DNA of 64,000 nucleotides from Roseofilum halophilum BLCC-M91 (GTDB lineage: Bacteria > Cyanobacteriota > Cyanobacteriia > Cyanobacteriales > Desertifilaceae): contig NZ_JAQPOK010000036.1 of the NCBI RefSeq assembly GCF_030068445.1, positions 42,734 through 106,733 on the forward strand, read 5' to 3'. Both the position numbers and the translations under genes were made by a program. The notes beneath the pieces were generated by a model. It made no database searches, was not told the DNA's origin, and saw only the letters and a program-made list of their open reading frames with translations. Positions 26,110 through 33,333 of this stretch are shown here, piece by piece. Numbering within the stretch: position 1 is the stretch's first letter; every line of letters starts with the position of its first letter.

Positions 26110-27963
26110 ATGGTTCAATCCGGAAATTTGCAGGTAGGGTTAGTGGCGATCGCCACGACAGTGCGATCGGCCTATCGTCTGTTTCCCCTCACGGAGTCCC
26201 TGGGAGCAAAGCTGCTCGTTTCTCCCTCTTGCGCTCAAGCCTTATCGGGGGATAACTCCCTCGTCTATGAAGTCTATCCAGACAGCTTATCGGAAACCTT
26301 ACCCACCTTGTGGTCGAACCATCAAGGGTTCATCTTTGGGTTAGCCCTGGGTGCGGTGGTGCGCTTAATTGCTCCCCTATTGAACCATAAAAGCACCGAT
26401 CCGGCGGTGGTGGTGGTGGATGAAAACGGAAATCATGCCATCAGTGTCTGTGGAGGACATCAGGGAGGAGCCGATCGCCTGACGCGGTTAGTGGCGACTC
26501 AATTGGGCGCAGTGCCAATCGTTACCGGTGCTTGTGATAGTCTCAACTTACCGGCGATCGATACCTTGGGGTTGCCCTTCGGATGGAAACGGGGAAGCGG
26601 AAACTGGACGGGAGTGAGCGCGGCGATCGCCCAACAGCATTCCGTACAAGTGATTCAAGATGCCGGATCGACTCTGTGGCAACAGCATCTCCCCCCAGAT
26701 CATCCCTTTGAATTTGAACTCGACTCTAGCACGGCACAAGCCAGGGTTTGGATCAGCGCCACCCAACGCCAGTTTACCGCCAAGGGAACCTTTCCCAAGG
26801 TGCAATGGCATCCCAGAGTGTTGTGGGTGGGGATGGGGTGCGAACGGGGAACCGATGAGCAGGTAATTTCCCAAGCGTTGGAGCAGGTTCTGGCGGCTGC
26901 ACATCTGGCAGAAGGGGCGATCGCCGGTATTGCTACCCTGGATCGCAAAGCCGATGAGCCGGGCTTGTTGGCTCTGTGCCAAGCCAAAGGCTGGCCCCTA
27001 ATCCCCTTCCCATCCCAGGCGTTAAAGGGGGTTTCTGTGCCCAATCCCTCGGTGGTGGTTGCCGAAACCGTGGGCACTCCCAGCGTCGCCGAAGCCGCCG
27101 CCCTAACAGCGGCCGGGGTATTGGAATTGCTGGTGACAAAACAAATCTATCGCTCTCCAGACTTAGCCGGAGCGGTTACTGTGGCGATCGCCCAATCTCC
27201 CCAAGAATACACCGCCAGAACCGGTCAACTCTCGTTAGTAGGCATGGGGCCCGGAGAGCTACAACAGATGACCCCAGCCGCTCAAACTGCTGTCACTCAA
27301 GCGGATGCAGTGCTGGGGTACGGGCTATATTTAGATCTGATCGCTCCCCTGCGTCGTCCCGGTCAAATCATTGAGAGTTTCCCCATCACCCAAGAGCGGC
27401 AACGGGCCGAACGGGCCATAGAATTAGCCCAATGGGGGTTAACCGTAGCCATGGTCTCTTCCGGAGATTGTGGCATTTATGGCATGGCGGGATTAGTCTT
27501 AGAAGAGTTGCAAAACCAGGGTTGGGATGGCCAAATTCCCGGCGTACAAGTGTTTCCCGGAATTACCGCCCTACAAGCGGCGGCTGCACGGGTGGGAGCG
27601 CCCTTAATGCATGACTTTTGCGCCATTAGTTTAAGCGACCTGTTAACCCCTTGGCCGGTGATTGAAAAGCGCTTGGTGGCTGCTGCTCAGGGAGATTTTG
27701 TCACCGCTATCTATAACCCAAAATCCCAGAAGCGAACCGAGGGAATTCGGCGATCGCAAGAAATTTTCCTTCAATATCGTCATCCCCAAACCCCCGTCGC
27801 CCTCGTGCGCTGTGCCTATCGACAAAACGAGGAGATTACCCTAACCACTCTAGAAGACTTTGCCCAACTCGAAATTGATATGTTAACCACCGTCCTCATC
27901 GGTAATCCCACCACCCGAACCCAAGGTCAATGGATGATTACCCCTAGGGGTTATTTTCCCTAA
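26110..27963 (+). CDS. cobJ: CbiG-CobJ fusion: cobalt-precorrin-5A hydrolase / precorrin-3B C17-methyltransferase
   Basis: The 617-aa enzyme of corrin ring synthesis joins an N-terminal CbiG part (about 1-365; FGLALGAVVRLIAPLL, CGGHQGGADRLT, GMGCERGT) to a C-terminal tetrapyrrole methylase (about 375-617; LSLVGMGPGELQQMTP, VSSGDCGIYGMAGL, AIYNPKSQKR). It would act in the cytoplasm on cobalamin or pseudocobalamin intermediates. The ATG at 26110 has AAGGAGA upstream and is preferred to 26056. No other cobalamin genes adjoin it. Confidence 0.93.
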   Translation: MVQSGNLQVGLVAIATTVRSAYRLFPLTESLGAKLLVSPSCAQALSGDNSLVYEVYPDSLSETLPTLWSNHQGFIFGLALGAVVRLIAPLLNHKSTDPAVVVVDENGNHAISVCGGHQGGADRLTRLVATQLGAVPIVTGACDSLNLPAIDTLGLPFGWKRGSGNWTGVSAAIAQQHSVQVIQDAGSTLWQQHLPPDHPFEFELDSSTAQARVWISATQRQFTAKGTFPKVQWHPRVLWVGMGCERGTDEQVISQALEQVLAAAHLAEGAIAGIATLDRKADEPGLLALCQAKGWPLIPFPSQALKGVSVPNPSVVVAETVGTPSVAEAAALTAAGVLELLVTKQIYRSPDLAGAVTVAIAQSPQEYTARTGQLSLVGMGPGELQQMTPAAQTAVTQADAVLGYGLYLDLIAPLRRPGQIIESFPITQERQRAERAIELAQWGLTVAMVSSGDCGIYGMAGLVLEELQNQGWDGQIPGVQVFPGITALQAAAARVGAPLMHDFCAISLSDLLTPWPVIEKRLVAAAQGDFVTAIYNPKSQKRTEGIRRSQEIFLQYRHPQTPVALVRCAYRQNEEITLTTLEDFAQLEIDMLTTVLIGNPTTRTQGQWMITPRGYFP

Positions 27964-27991
27964 TTTATCCCAACCTACAAGAGCGATCGCC

Positions 27992-28741
27992 CTAACCCAC
28001 CTTAGTATCTTCTTGTTGCCTGTTATAACGGGGGACAACATCATGCACTAACAGACGAGTGACTTCTGTCTCAGCAGCGTCGAATATAGTCACATCGGGC
28101 ACGCCTGAATTCACACTGTCTTGCTGACGAGTTGCTAAATCTTGACGTATGGGCATATCAGGAATATTGATGCAACCGTAACTCACTACATATTTGTTGT
28201 ATATTTGGGTCTGAGCCGCAACATTAGCACCGCGCCCTAATCCCCGCCAAACTCGGCACGCTCGCAGAAATCCAATATTCTCTGGACTAAATTCTACAGT
28301 TCTGCAAAAGGCTTCGAGTCCGCCCAGGGTTTTATCTGGGCCAAGGGTGGCCTCAACATGGTCTAATGTCCGTTGCACGATCGCATCTCCCCCACTCGAC
28401 TCTCCCCCACTCGATCCGGTGGAAGATGGGGTAAGTGATTCTACACCATCCATAGTTTTACCAGAGTCAAGGCTGGACTCCACTTCTTCTAACGTCCGTT
28501 GGACGATCGCCTGACCCCCATTTGGCTCTGGTTTGGCTTGTAAAGTCCCTGAGTGCGTCAGTCGCTCTAGAGGACTAGATTGGCGACTACTCTCTGGTTT
28601 CCACTCTGGCAGATCGCTTTCCGTCTTTCTCTGTAGCTTCGGTTGCACCACTGGGGGAGCAGCAAAGTGGGGGGCTTTTTTTTCTAACAGAGACTTGCGA
28701 GCAGAAATTCGGGTTTTGGTTTGACGGCGACGAGGAGACAT
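27992..28741 (-). CDS. Putative eCIS cargo protein 1 (shared leader, unknown payload)
   Basis: The 249-aa product begins with the leader common to three genes here: MSPRRRQTKTRIS, then FAAPPVVQPKLQRK and LPEWKP, aligning without gaps over the first 70 residues. Two copies of IVQRTL(E/D)xVExxL follow (about 78-150), then a roughly 100-residue C-terminal domain with CRVWRGLGRGAN and YGCINIPDMPIRQD that I cannot identify. The ATG at 28741 is chosen from the leader match. There is no signal peptide. By leader and neighbourhood I infer cargo of a contractile injection system. Confidence 0.7.
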   Translation of the reverse strand: MSPRRRQTKTRISARKSLLEKKAPHFAAPPVVQPKLQRKTESDLPEWKPESSRQSSPLERLTHSGTLQAKPEPNGGQAIVQRTLEEVESSLDSGKTMDGVESLTPSSTGSSGGESSGGDAIVQRTLDHVEATLGPDKTLGGLEAFCRTVEFSPENIGFLRACRVWRGLGRGANVAAQTQIYNKYVVSYGCINIPDMPIRQDLATRQQDSVNSGVPDVTIFDAAETEVTRLLVHDVVPRYNRQQEDTKVG

Positions 28742-28772
28742 GATTGAGATGAGGATAGAGGGTCTACCCTTT

Positions 28773-28778
28773 AGTATA
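28773..28778 (-). promoter_or_regulatory. -10 box of cargo gene 1
   Basis: The minus strand reads TATACT, with its upstream edge 37 nt before the ATG at 28741. The 5' leader is C/U-rich (CCCTCTATCCTCATCTC) and lacks a Shine-Dalgarno sequence, as in the other two cargo genes. Confidence 0.6.
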
Positions 28779-28996
28779 AGGGGTGGTTTAGGCATTCTCC
28801 AAGATGTAGCACTTACCCATTGTGTGTCGATCCATGAAATAAATTCAACAGATATGATGGTCACCAGAGAAAACGGCAATCTGGACTATGAAAATTGAGC
28901 CAATGAGCGATCGCCACCCAACCGTTACAGACGCTCAAAACCTGGAAATTCCTGGCATGAAACCCCCAGAGATCGCCTACAGGTGTAGCGATCGCA

Positions 28997-30160
28997 CTAC
29001 AATAACGTCAGTGCTTCTTCTAGAGACAACTTTTTCTCAAGCATCGTCATAATAATTGGTAAGTAGCGATCCATCGTCATCACATTCGTATAAACCATGT
29101 TCTTGATTAACCCGCTATAATTATTACAACCCTCCACATCAATTGAAGTCTTAAACCGAAGGATCTGCTCCTCAAAATTCAGATCGAAACTGCCAACATT
29201 TAAATGATAATTGATCTTCATCAAAAACTTACAGAGCTTCGATTCTTGTGCTTTCGGAACCTTGAGGGCAATAATTGAATAAAAAATCAGTTGTTCTAAA
29301 TCTTCTTTCGCTTCCGCTAGACACACCCATTTACCATATTCACCCTGAAATAGCATTTTTAAGATCGGTTGCTCTGGAAGTTTTTGTACCATCCAATCTT
29401 CCGCCTCAAAGAAAGCTAACGTCTGTTCTAAAATAGAAAGCTTCTTGAATTCTTCTCCCTCATCTGATGCCGAAAAACCAGCCAAAATTGCTTCTTTTAA
29501 TTCTGATTGGAGATTATCCCGTAATAGATTAGCAAACGCTTCGGCAATAGGCTCGCTTGCCCTTGGATCTTCTGCCATCAGCGCAGGAGTTTGTTCTACC
29601 AGAGTAGCAATTAACTGATGGGAACTTGCATCAGAAAAGGGCGAGGGGATACTATCTTGGAGAAAACGAGTCACCGTTTCCAGAGCTAAATCTTCTAGAA
29701 CCTCCTCATTTTCCACGTCCAATTGAGACCAATCTAAATAATCCCATAACGTTCGATAGCCCACCACCCCACTTTCCTGTTGCTGTTGCACCGATAAAGT
29801 TATCCAACTTTCCGTTTGCACCAGTCGGGCATTTTTCTGACGTTCTCCCAATTCCTGGAGGTAAGCAAGAGCAGTTTGAGCATTAGCTGCTTCTTGCAAG
29901 CGGGGAAGATATTCTGGGTTGAGAGTAACAGTGATTTCAATGGGAAGATGGGGCTGAAAATTGCAGTTTTCTTGGGTGTTCGTCAGTTCTGGTAAAATTT
30001 GAAAAAGGTTATGTTTTTCTAGAATTTGATAAGTTTCCAAGCTGACAGCAAACGTGAGATCGCATTTTTCTAACAACAGATGCGGTTGCCACCACTCCAA
30101 GTTGACAGCTTGTAGGGAGATGGGTGATGCCTGTGTATTGTAGAAACTTAAGGGAATCAT
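28997..30160 (-). CDS. YbjN-domain protein in the cargo island
   Basis: The 387-aa soluble protein has an unidentified N-terminal part (about 1-240) and a C-terminal domain (about 245-387; TLAFFEAEDWMVQKL, CLAEAKEDLEQLIFYSI, MVYTNVMTMDRYLPIIM) of the YbjN superfamily. That fold resembles type III secretion chaperones. It lies between cargo genes 1 and 2 on the same strand, so a cargo-handling role is possible but is inference. No promoter was assigned. Confidence 0.65.
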   Translation of the reverse strand: MIPLSFYNTQASPISLQAVNLEWWQPHLLLEKCDLTFAVSLETYQILEKHNLFQILPELTNTQENCNFQPHLPIEITVTLNPEYLPRLQEAANAQTALAYLQELGERQKNARLVQTESWITLSVQQQQESGVVGYRTLWDYLDWSQLDVENEEVLEDLALETVTRFLQDSIPSPFSDASSHQLIATLVEQTPALMAEDPRASEPIAEAFANLLRDNLQSELKEAILAGFSASDEGEEFKKLSILEQTLAFFEAEDWMVQKLPEQPILKMLFQGEYGKWVCLAEAKEDLEQLIFYSIIALKVPKAQESKLCKFLMKINYHLNVGSFDLNFEEQILRFKTSIDVEGCNNYSGLIKNMVYTNVMTMDRYLPIIMTMLEKKLSLEEALTLL

Positions 30161-30255
30161 TAGTTGTACAATCTATAGCCCCGATATAGATAGCCTTGGA
30201 TTTCAACTGGTGTTTAAGATTGTCACCCATGTTTCATAATACCATAGCGAAGACT

Positions 30256-30268
30256 ACTTAGCTTACAG
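30256..30268. repeat. 13-bp direct repeat, left copy
   Basis: acttagcttacag, identical to 31069-31081. The pair encloses the RAYT gene and both REP pairs; the right copy contains the stop codon of cargo gene 2. Confidence 0.85.
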
Positions 30269-30273
30269 CTATA

Positions 30274-30356
30274 GTAGGTTGGGTTGAACGAAGTGAAACC
30301 CAACAGACTCCCCAATATTGAATCAAGTTGGGTTTCGGTTCCTCAACCCAACCTAC
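30274..30356. repeat. REP pair, left of the RAYT gene
   Basis: Two inverted palindromes (gtaggttgggttgaac...aacccaacctac) with internal gaaacccaac and gttgggtttc arms. It nearly matches 30985-31067 and is in the same orientation. Confidence 0.92.
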
Positions 30357-30425
30357 GAAAGTGGCGATCGCCCTGACCAGAACTGCTATAATTGAGCTTA
30401 ACCTCATGGCGATCGCCAATATTTT

Positions 30426-30968
30426 ATGCAATATCGGAGAGCTAAAACACCAGGAGCCACTTATTTCTTTACCTTAGTTACCCATCATCGCCATCCAATT
30501 TTCTGGAAATCTGAAAATATTGATGTACTCAGAGAAGCTTTTCGATATGTAATCAAACGCCATCCCTTCAAGATTGATGGGATTGTGATTTTACCCGATC
30601 ATCTCCATACGCTTTGGACGTTACCCGAAAATGATGCTAACTTTTCCACTCGTTGGCGCTTAATTAAAAGTTATTTTAGCCGTAACTGTCCTCTGTCCAA
30701 TCCAGATAAAATCACTGCATCTAGGAAACAGAAGGGAGAGAGAGCCATATGGCAACGTCGCTTTTGGGAGCATCAAGTACGTGATAATGAAGATTTTGTC
30801 AATCACCTGGAATATATTCATTATAATCCAGTACATCATCAATTAGTAAGTGCCCCAAAGGATTGGCAATATTCCAGTTTTCACCGGTATGTTGAAGCAG
30901 AAGTTTACGATCGGATGTGGGGCGCTTCGGACGAGTTAGTATTTGGCGATCGTATTGGCAATGAATAA
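30426..30968 (+). CDS. REP-associated tyrosine transposase (RAYT)
   Basis: This 180-aa single-strand DNA transposase is of the Y1/HUH type that mobilises REP palindromes. The HUH motif is HLHTLW (about 59-64, preceded by VILPD), and the catalytic tyrosine lies in the NHLEYIHYNPVHH region. YFFTLVTHHRHPIF near the N-terminus is the family opening. The gene is full length and flanked by a REP pair on each side, the classical arrangement. It lies between the YbjN gene and cargo gene 2, antisense to both. Confidence 0.93.
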   Translation: MQYRRAKTPGATYFFTLVTHHRHPIFWKSENIDVLREAFRYVIKRHPFKIDGIVILPDHLHTLWTLPENDANFSTRWRLIKSYFSRNCPLSNPDKITASRKQKGERAIWQRRFWEHQVRDNEDFVNHLEYIHYNPVHHQLVSAPKDWQYSSFHRYVEAEVYDRMWGASDELVFGDRIGNE

Positions 30969-30984
30969 CCCAAATGAACCACCC

Positions 30985-31067
30985 GTAGGTTGGGTTGAAC
31001 GAAGTGAAACCCAACAGACTCCCCAATATTGTAATTAAGTTGGGTTTCGTTCCTCAACCCAACCTAC
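30985..31067. repeat. REP pair, right of the RAYT gene
   Basis: Near-identical and parallel to 30274-30356; it begins gtaggttgggttgaac and ends cctac, just before the 13-bp repeat at 31069-31081. Confidence 0.92.
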
Positions 31068-31070
31068 AAC

Positions 31071-33212
31071 TTAGCTTACAGACTTGAACTTCTCAGACAA
31101 TTTTTTTTGGTAGTCTAGTGGACTAAGAGGGCCACTAAAACTAGGAATTTTACTATTTATTTTTATTTGGTAATTAAATAGTTTAGAAACAAAAATATGC
31201 ATTTGTTCTTTAGAAGTTGGCTCAGTTATATCCTTTTTCTCAACAATATCATACATCTTATCTGTTTTACTATTAATACTTGGTTTAATTTCTATCATTA
31301 AGTCAAGAGCTTCCGGATCTCCTGCGTAAGCAGCAAGCATTAGATTTCTAGCACTTTCATGTCGATGTTTTCCTCTGGTTCCCATAAACCATTTATACAA
31401 ACCTTTCGCTTTTCTTATTACAATCCCGATAAAAGAAAGAACGGTCTTACCCAGCGCTATCGCACCTCCTACAATAGGGAGACCTGTTGCTGTCAAGATT
31501 AAAGCTAATACACTAACGGCCGATCCAACAACATCAGCTAATGCTGACCAGACTCGACGCTCGTTTTTGTCATAACCATACTTTAATACATCTAACAATT
31601 CTGGGTTATCATTTTTTTCGAGTTTTGCTTGATATGCTTTCCAAAACTCACCATACTGAAGTCCTGCACTTACAAACTTAGCAATATTCTTTATTAATGA
31701 AAGCAGACTGAAAAGAGAGTCTCCAAAATTTTCTTTTACAAATTCACAAACTGTTTTAGCGATGGAAACCATTTTATTCAGCCATGACATACCTTCGCTC
31801 TGTCCAGCATTATTGGAATCATTAGTTTGACTTTCTTTTTGAGCTTCTTCTGGTTTTTTCGCTTCGTTAAAAAAGCCTTTCATTTGTTCTGATAGTGATT
31901 TATTTTTTGCTTCCTCACCGAAAACCCCTTCTGCCGCTACCTTATCCCCTGACCAAGCTATTTTTATAAAGTTCGTTCCCAATTCTTTGGCAATTTCACT
32001 TTTGGTTTGTCCTTTACAGTTATACATATCTACTTGTAATTGATAACCATGAGTCATAAGCTCTGTTTTAAAAGACTCAAGCTCTGATTCAGATGCATTA
32101 TATATATGTGCTATATTCATTCCCCTTTGTTCCATAGTAGGTTCTTGAGAAGTTTTAGGAACGTTATTTTGTTTGTCTTTTAGAGCAGTTATTTTTTGCA
32201 GGTCTTTTTCATCTAATTGTAAATCTTCTATATCGTCCTGAGAATCCTGGAAGTCATCATGGATACTCAAGAAAGATAATCCTTTATCATTAAACTGTTT
32301 TTGTAGCCATTGTTCTGCAATCGTCCAAATTGTAACTAACAAAATGATCCGTTCTTGAATTTTATTTTTATCCCCAGAGCGTGCCAGATCTTCATTACTT
32401 TGTGTTTTAATATCTTGATTGTATTTCTTAACGGCTTCGTTAATAGCTTCTGTTTTTGTTGTGGTAATATTCCACTGAACTTTTATCACATCAGGAATCG
32501 GATCGCGTTGCAAATATGTACCTTCACTACTCTGCTGCACGACGTGGGTTAACTCGTGGGCAATCAACTCCTGTCCGCCTCTGTTTTGGGGCTGATATTC
32601 CCCTTGTTTGAAAAAGATATTTTGTCCGGTGGTAAAGGCTTTGGCTTGGATGGACTCGCTTAACTGATTCGCTTGAGCATCGGTGTGTATTTTCACTCCC
32701 GAAAAATCGACTCCCATGGCTGTTCCCATTGACCGCTGTAAACTCGGATCTAAAGATTTGCCGCTACTTTTGGCATGGTTAATGGAGGATTCTAATTGAG
32801 TTGGAGCTTTTCCTCCTCCTAGGCTGGCTTGCCGTCCTGTGGGTTTTAAGCGCAAGGGGAGGTTGGATTCTTGGGTTTGCCGTTGTACTGTGGGATGTTG
32901 CTGGGCATCATTGGAGACAGGGCTATTGATCTGTTTGACGACATTATGAGCGACGGTGTTGGCTTGTTGCTCGTAGGGATCGTTGGGTTGTCCAATTTCT
33001 AATTTGGCTTGTAGGGCGGCTGAGGGTTGTAGTCGTTGTAGAGGGCTTGACTTGCTATTACCTCCGGGTTTCCACTCCGGTAGCTCCCGTTCGATTTTTC
33101 TCTGTATTTTGGGTTGAATTACGGGGGGTGCGGCAAACTGAGGAGAGGCGTTTTCCGAGGTTTCCTGCCGACGGGAAATGCGGGTTTTGGTTTGGCGGCG
33201 GCGAGGAGACAT
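31071..33212 (-). CDS. eCIS cargo protein 2 with DUF4157 domain
   Basis: The 713-aa protein has the shared leader (about 1-124) and a DUF4157 domain (about 139-228) with the HELTH metal-binding motif at 219-223 and VDFSGVKIHTD before it. DUF4157 is the known hallmark of extracellular contractile injection system cargo. The remaining ~480 residues are unrecognised. They contain hydrophobic stretches at about 480-520 and 560-610 (VGSAVSVLALILTATGLP, GGAIALGKTVLSFIGIVI), which might insert into a membrane. No signal peptide is present. It lies 121 bp downstream of cargo gene 3. Confidence 0.85.
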   Translation of the reverse strand: MSPRRRQTKTRISRRQETSENASPQFAAPPVIQPKIQRKIERELPEWKPGGNSKSSPLQRLQPSAALQAKLEIGQPNDPYEQQANTVAHNVVKQINSPVSNDAQQHPTVQRQTQESNLPLRLKPTGRQASLGGGKAPTQLESSINHAKSSGKSLDPSLQRSMGTAMGVDFSGVKIHTDAQANQLSESIQAKAFTTGQNIFFKQGEYQPQNRGGQELIAHELTHVVQQSSEGTYLQRDPIPDVIKVQWNITTTKTEAINEAVKKYNQDIKTQSNEDLARSGDKNKIQERIILLVTIWTIAEQWLQKQFNDKGLSFLSIHDDFQDSQDDIEDLQLDEKDLQKITALKDKQNNVPKTSQEPTMEQRGMNIAHIYNASESELESFKTELMTHGYQLQVDMYNCKGQTKSEIAKELGTNFIKIAWSGDKVAAEGVFGEEAKNKSLSEQMKGFFNEAKKPEEAQKESQTNDSNNAGQSEGMSWLNKMVSIAKTVCEFVKENFGDSLFSLLSLIKNIAKFVSAGLQYGEFWKAYQAKLEKNDNPELLDVLKYGYDKNERRVWSALADVVGSAVSVLALILTATGLPIVGGAIALGKTVLSFIGIVIRKAKGLYKWFMGTRGKHRHESARNLMLAAYAGDPEALDLMIEIKPSINSKTDKMYDIVEKKDITEPTSKEQMHIFVSKLFNYQIKINSKIPSFSGPLSPLDYQKKLSEKFKSVS

Positions 33213-33245
33213 GGGTAGAGAGGAGGAGAATTAGGTTTATTTTCT

Positions 33246-33274
33246 TAGTATACATGGCTTTGCGCCCTCTGTCG
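33246..33274 (-). promoter_or_regulatory. Promoter of cargo gene 2
   Basis: On the minus strand, CCGACA (-35, 33269-33274) and TATACT (-10, 33246-33251) are 17 bp apart. The ATG follows about 33 nt later. The leader contains TCTCCTCCTCTCT, which cannot pair with the 16S anti-Shine-Dalgarno in the usual way. Confidence 0.65.
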
Positions 33275-33333
33275 GGGAATGGGGGAGTGAACAACAGACT
33301 CAATCTAGCTTTGAGCAAGCGGACATGAATGAG

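Noticed and set aside
25971..26110. Cobalamin riboswitch before the CbiG-CobJ gene
   Set aside because: The gap holds a duplicated gene tail and shows no B12-box-like sequence; it is too short for the element.
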